Shown one piece after another: positions 62,127-64,000 of a stretch of DNA of 64,000 nt. The position numbers were made by a program, and so were the translations under genes. Origin of the DNA: Denticeps clupeoides (lineage: Eukaryota > Chordata > Actinopteri > Clupeiformes > Denticipitidae); NCBI RefSeq assembly GCF_900700375.1, contig NW_021629804.1, forward strand, positions 1 to 64,000, given 5' to 3'. A model generated the notes under the pieces. It searched no databases and was not told where the DNA came from. It saw nothing but the letters and a program-made list of their open reading frames with translations. The first letter of the stretch is position 1; each line of letters starts with the position of its first letter.

Positions 62127-62199
62127 TGGAGAACGCAGGCATTGATCCCCGTTATTTCTCACACAGTAAGCAAGCGCTCTAGTATTTCAGCTAATTGCC
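62127..62199 (-). pseudogene. Decayed tRNA-Ala-like copy
   Basis: TCACAC subtype. Confidence 0.8.
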
Positions 62200-62339
62200 T
62201 TATGATAACGAAGGGGAAAAACAGTTTCGGGAAAACTACATGCAGGGATTAAACAAAGTCTTGCATTTTGTGCCAAGACTCTTGGACACAGAAGCTGTTA
62301 ATCAATCGTCCAAAAGCGTCAAAGCCTTAATCTTAACAA

Positions 62340-62413
62340 GGCCGGTTAGCTCAGCTGGTTAGAGCGTGGTGCTAATAACGCCAAGGTCGCGGGTTCGACC
62401 CCCGTACTGGCCA
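62340..62413 (+). tRNA. tRNA-Ile(AAT)
   Basis: Consensus copy. Confidence 0.95.
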
Positions 62414-62607
62414 CAACTCATTTAATGTGTTTTGACAGGACTTACGCATTAGAGACAAGGCAACTGCTATTCCTGATTGACGGATTTGCTTGCGTCCAGG
62501 ATTTTTACATCGTGCAGATGACAGGCTTTGGACATGCTAGCTCTGATGTGCTATGTATTAATCAAATGCTTCACTAAGAAAAACTAATCAAAGATAAAAA
62601 GGAACCG

Positions 62608-62680
62608 TGGAGAATGCAGGCATCGATCCCGCTACCTCTCGCATGCTAAGCAAGCGCTCTACCATTTGAGCTAATTCCCC
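62608..62680 (-). tRNA. tRNA-Ala(AGC)
   Basis: Two substitutions (anticodon stem and T stem), both leaving G-U pairs. Confidence 0.87.
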
Positions 62681-62982
62681 TGTGACAAGAAAACATGCAA
62701 GAAATTTTGGGAAGACTATAAACAGGGATCAAACGGACTCATGCATTGGATTTTGGCATGTCGAAAAAAGCCAAGGTGCCTTTTTTTTTACATTCGGCAC
62801 CATCAAGAAAAAACCTTACAGGGAATTTGAGTAAGGGCACCTTATGAGGGCGTAAACAGTTGGGGCTCACATCCAAAAGGCAAAGGGATTGAACATGTTT
62901 CATTGCCAATGGTGGTTATAGTGACGGGAAAATTAGATATAAGACACAGATATTATCCATTGTATTGAAGGGAAGGTTCTGT

Positions 62983-63055
62983 GCCCGGCTAGCTCAGTCG
63001 GTAGAGCATGAGACTCTTAATCTCAGGGTCGTGGGTTCGAGCCCCACGTTGGGCG
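62983..63055 (+). tRNA. tRNA-Lys(CTT)
   Basis: Consensus copy. Confidence 0.95.
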
Positions 63056-63214
63056 TCTGTTTTGGGAAAAAATTTTCCAATTAGGGATGCCTTCATTCGG
63101 AAAACATTTGAGTACATCCAGCAACAGATTGTACTTTTTTCGTGTATGTAGCACTGCTGTGCTGCGTTGTATAAAGGTGCTTAAATTAAAGAAAAATAAT
63201 CAAAATATGAAACA

Positions 63215-63287
63215 TGGAGAACGCAGGCATTGATCCCCGTTATTTCTCGCACAGTAAGCAAGCGCTCTAGTATTTCAGCTAATTGCC
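63215..63287 (-). pseudogene. Decayed tRNA-Ala-like copy
   Basis: Standard subtype. Confidence 0.8.
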
Positions 63288-63427
63288 TTATGATAACGAA
63301 GGGGAAAAACAGTTTCGGGAAAACTACATGCAGGGATTAAACAAACTCTTGCATTTTGTGCCAAGACTCTTGGACACAGAAGCTGTTAATCAATCGTCCA
63401 AAAGCGTCAAAGCCTTAATCTTAACAA

Positions 63428-63501
63428 GGCCGGTTAGCTCAGCTGGTTAGAGCGTGGTGCTAATAACGCCAAGGTCGCGGGTTCGACCCCCGTACTGGCC
63501 A
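63428..63501 (+). tRNA. tRNA-Ile(AAT)
   Basis: Consensus copy. Confidence 0.95.
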
Positions 63502-63695
63502 CAACTCATTTAATGTGTTTTGACAGGACTTACGCATTAGAGACAAGGCAACTGCTATTCCTGATTGACGGATTTGCTTGCGTCCAGGATTTTTACATCG
63601 TGCAGATGACAGGCTTTGGACATGCTAGCTCTGATGTGCTATGTATTAATCAAATGCTTCACTAAGAAAAACTAATCAAAGATAAAAAGGAACCG

Positions 63696-63768
63696 TGGAG
63701 AATGCGGGCATCGATCCCGCTACCTCTCGCATGCTAAGCGAACGCTCTACCATTTGAGCTAATTCCCC
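63696..63768 (-). tRNA. tRNA-Ala(AGC)
   Basis: One anticodon-stem change leaving a U-G pair; the same variant is common in the left block. Confidence 0.92.
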
Positions 63769-64000
63769 TGTGACAAGAAAACATGCAAGAAATTTTGGGA
63801 AGACTATAAACAGGGATCAAACGGACTCATGCATTGGATTTTGGCATGTCGAAAAAAGCCAAGGTGCCTTTTTTTTTACATTCGGCACCATCAAGAAAAA
63901 AACCTTACAGGGAATTTGAGTAAGGGCACCTTATGAGGGCGTAAACAGTTGGGGCTCACATCCAAAAGGCAAAGGGATTGAACATGTTTCATTGCCAATG

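Larger units (their letters stand above)
24863..64000. repeat. Right tRNA tandem array with LINE-bearing higher-order repeats
   Basis: Monomers measured Ile to Ile are 1088-1090 bp (24987, 26076, 27165; 31511, 32600, 33688; 61250, 62340, 63428). Each holds Ile(+), Ala(-), Lys(+), decayed Ala(-). Every second or third monomer carries a LINE in the Ala-Lys spacer. Monomer subtypes are visible: LINE-bearing ones have a CTATAATCTTATC variant just before tRNA-Ile and a GAGAGGCTTTGG variant after it. The array continues past the window's right edge. Confidence 0.96.
56432..64000. repeat. Higher-order repeat 6 (incomplete at window edge)
   Basis: LINE copy 6 and at least three following monomers. 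No further LINE is reached before the sequence ends. Confidence 0.75.

Noticed and set aside
1-64000. CRISPR-like array from the regular repeats
   Set aside because: Repeats are kilobase-scale monomers with eukaryotic tRNA genes; there are no short repeat/spacer units and no cas genes.

Overview
The window is eukaryotic and most likely from a teleost fish, possibly a cyprinid. The grounds are vertebrate-type nuclear tRNA-Ile(AAT), tRNA-Ala(AGC) and tRNA-Lys(CTT) genes without encoded CCA, a fish-style L2/CR1-like LINE with an endonuclease-RT protein, and an LTR retroelement. No ordinary host protein-coding gene was recognised. The species is inferred from sequence character only.

Layout. (1) 1-9160: a tandem tRNA array. 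Full monomers of about 1.09 kb, in the order tRNA-Ile(+), tRNA-Ala(-), tRNA-Lys(+), decayed tRNA-Ala-like copy(-), alternate with shortened monomers of about 0.69 kb that keep only Ala and Lys. Many tRNAs here carry substitutions. (2) 9161-24862: an LTR retroelement in a tandem LTR-internal-LTR-internal-LTR form with a 7253-bp period. It is a young but incomplete fossil, with gag-like and protease/integrase/envelope-like reading frames and an 18-nt primer-binding site that matches tRNA-Ala(AGC) exactly. (3) 24863-64000: a more regular tRNA array (1088-1090 bp monomers) in which six copies of one LINE sit at the identical spacer position with the same 7-bp flanking repeat. One insertion was therefore carried along as the array expanded, giving 5.4-kb and 6.5-kb higher-order repeats. 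Three LINE copies (27634, 44938, 50374) keep an uninterrupted 991-codon frame. Two (34157, 39538) share a 32-bp frameshifting deletion. The sixth (56902) has that deletion, a nonsense change and a 503-bp piece of another LINE.

How it fits together. The array would supply Ile, Ala and Lys tRNAs from internal Pol III promoters (A and B boxes) with T-run terminators. The 1.09-kb monomer is itself an ancient dimer: the Ile/Ala half and the Lys/decayed-Ala half are alignable in their spacers. Variant patterns show unequal exchange or conversion homogenising the right block, with the LINE copies as passengers and recording the exchanges as mosaics. The LTR element uses as primer the same tRNA that the surrounding array encodes.

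The features most worth a second look are the tRNA-array/LINE higher-order structure, LINE mosaicism, the LTR element's primer tRNA and a possible second contact with it, a YY1-like motif at the LINE start codon, and a possible degenerate 2A-like peptide at the LINE N-terminus. Everything here was read by eye; no alignment or database search was run.
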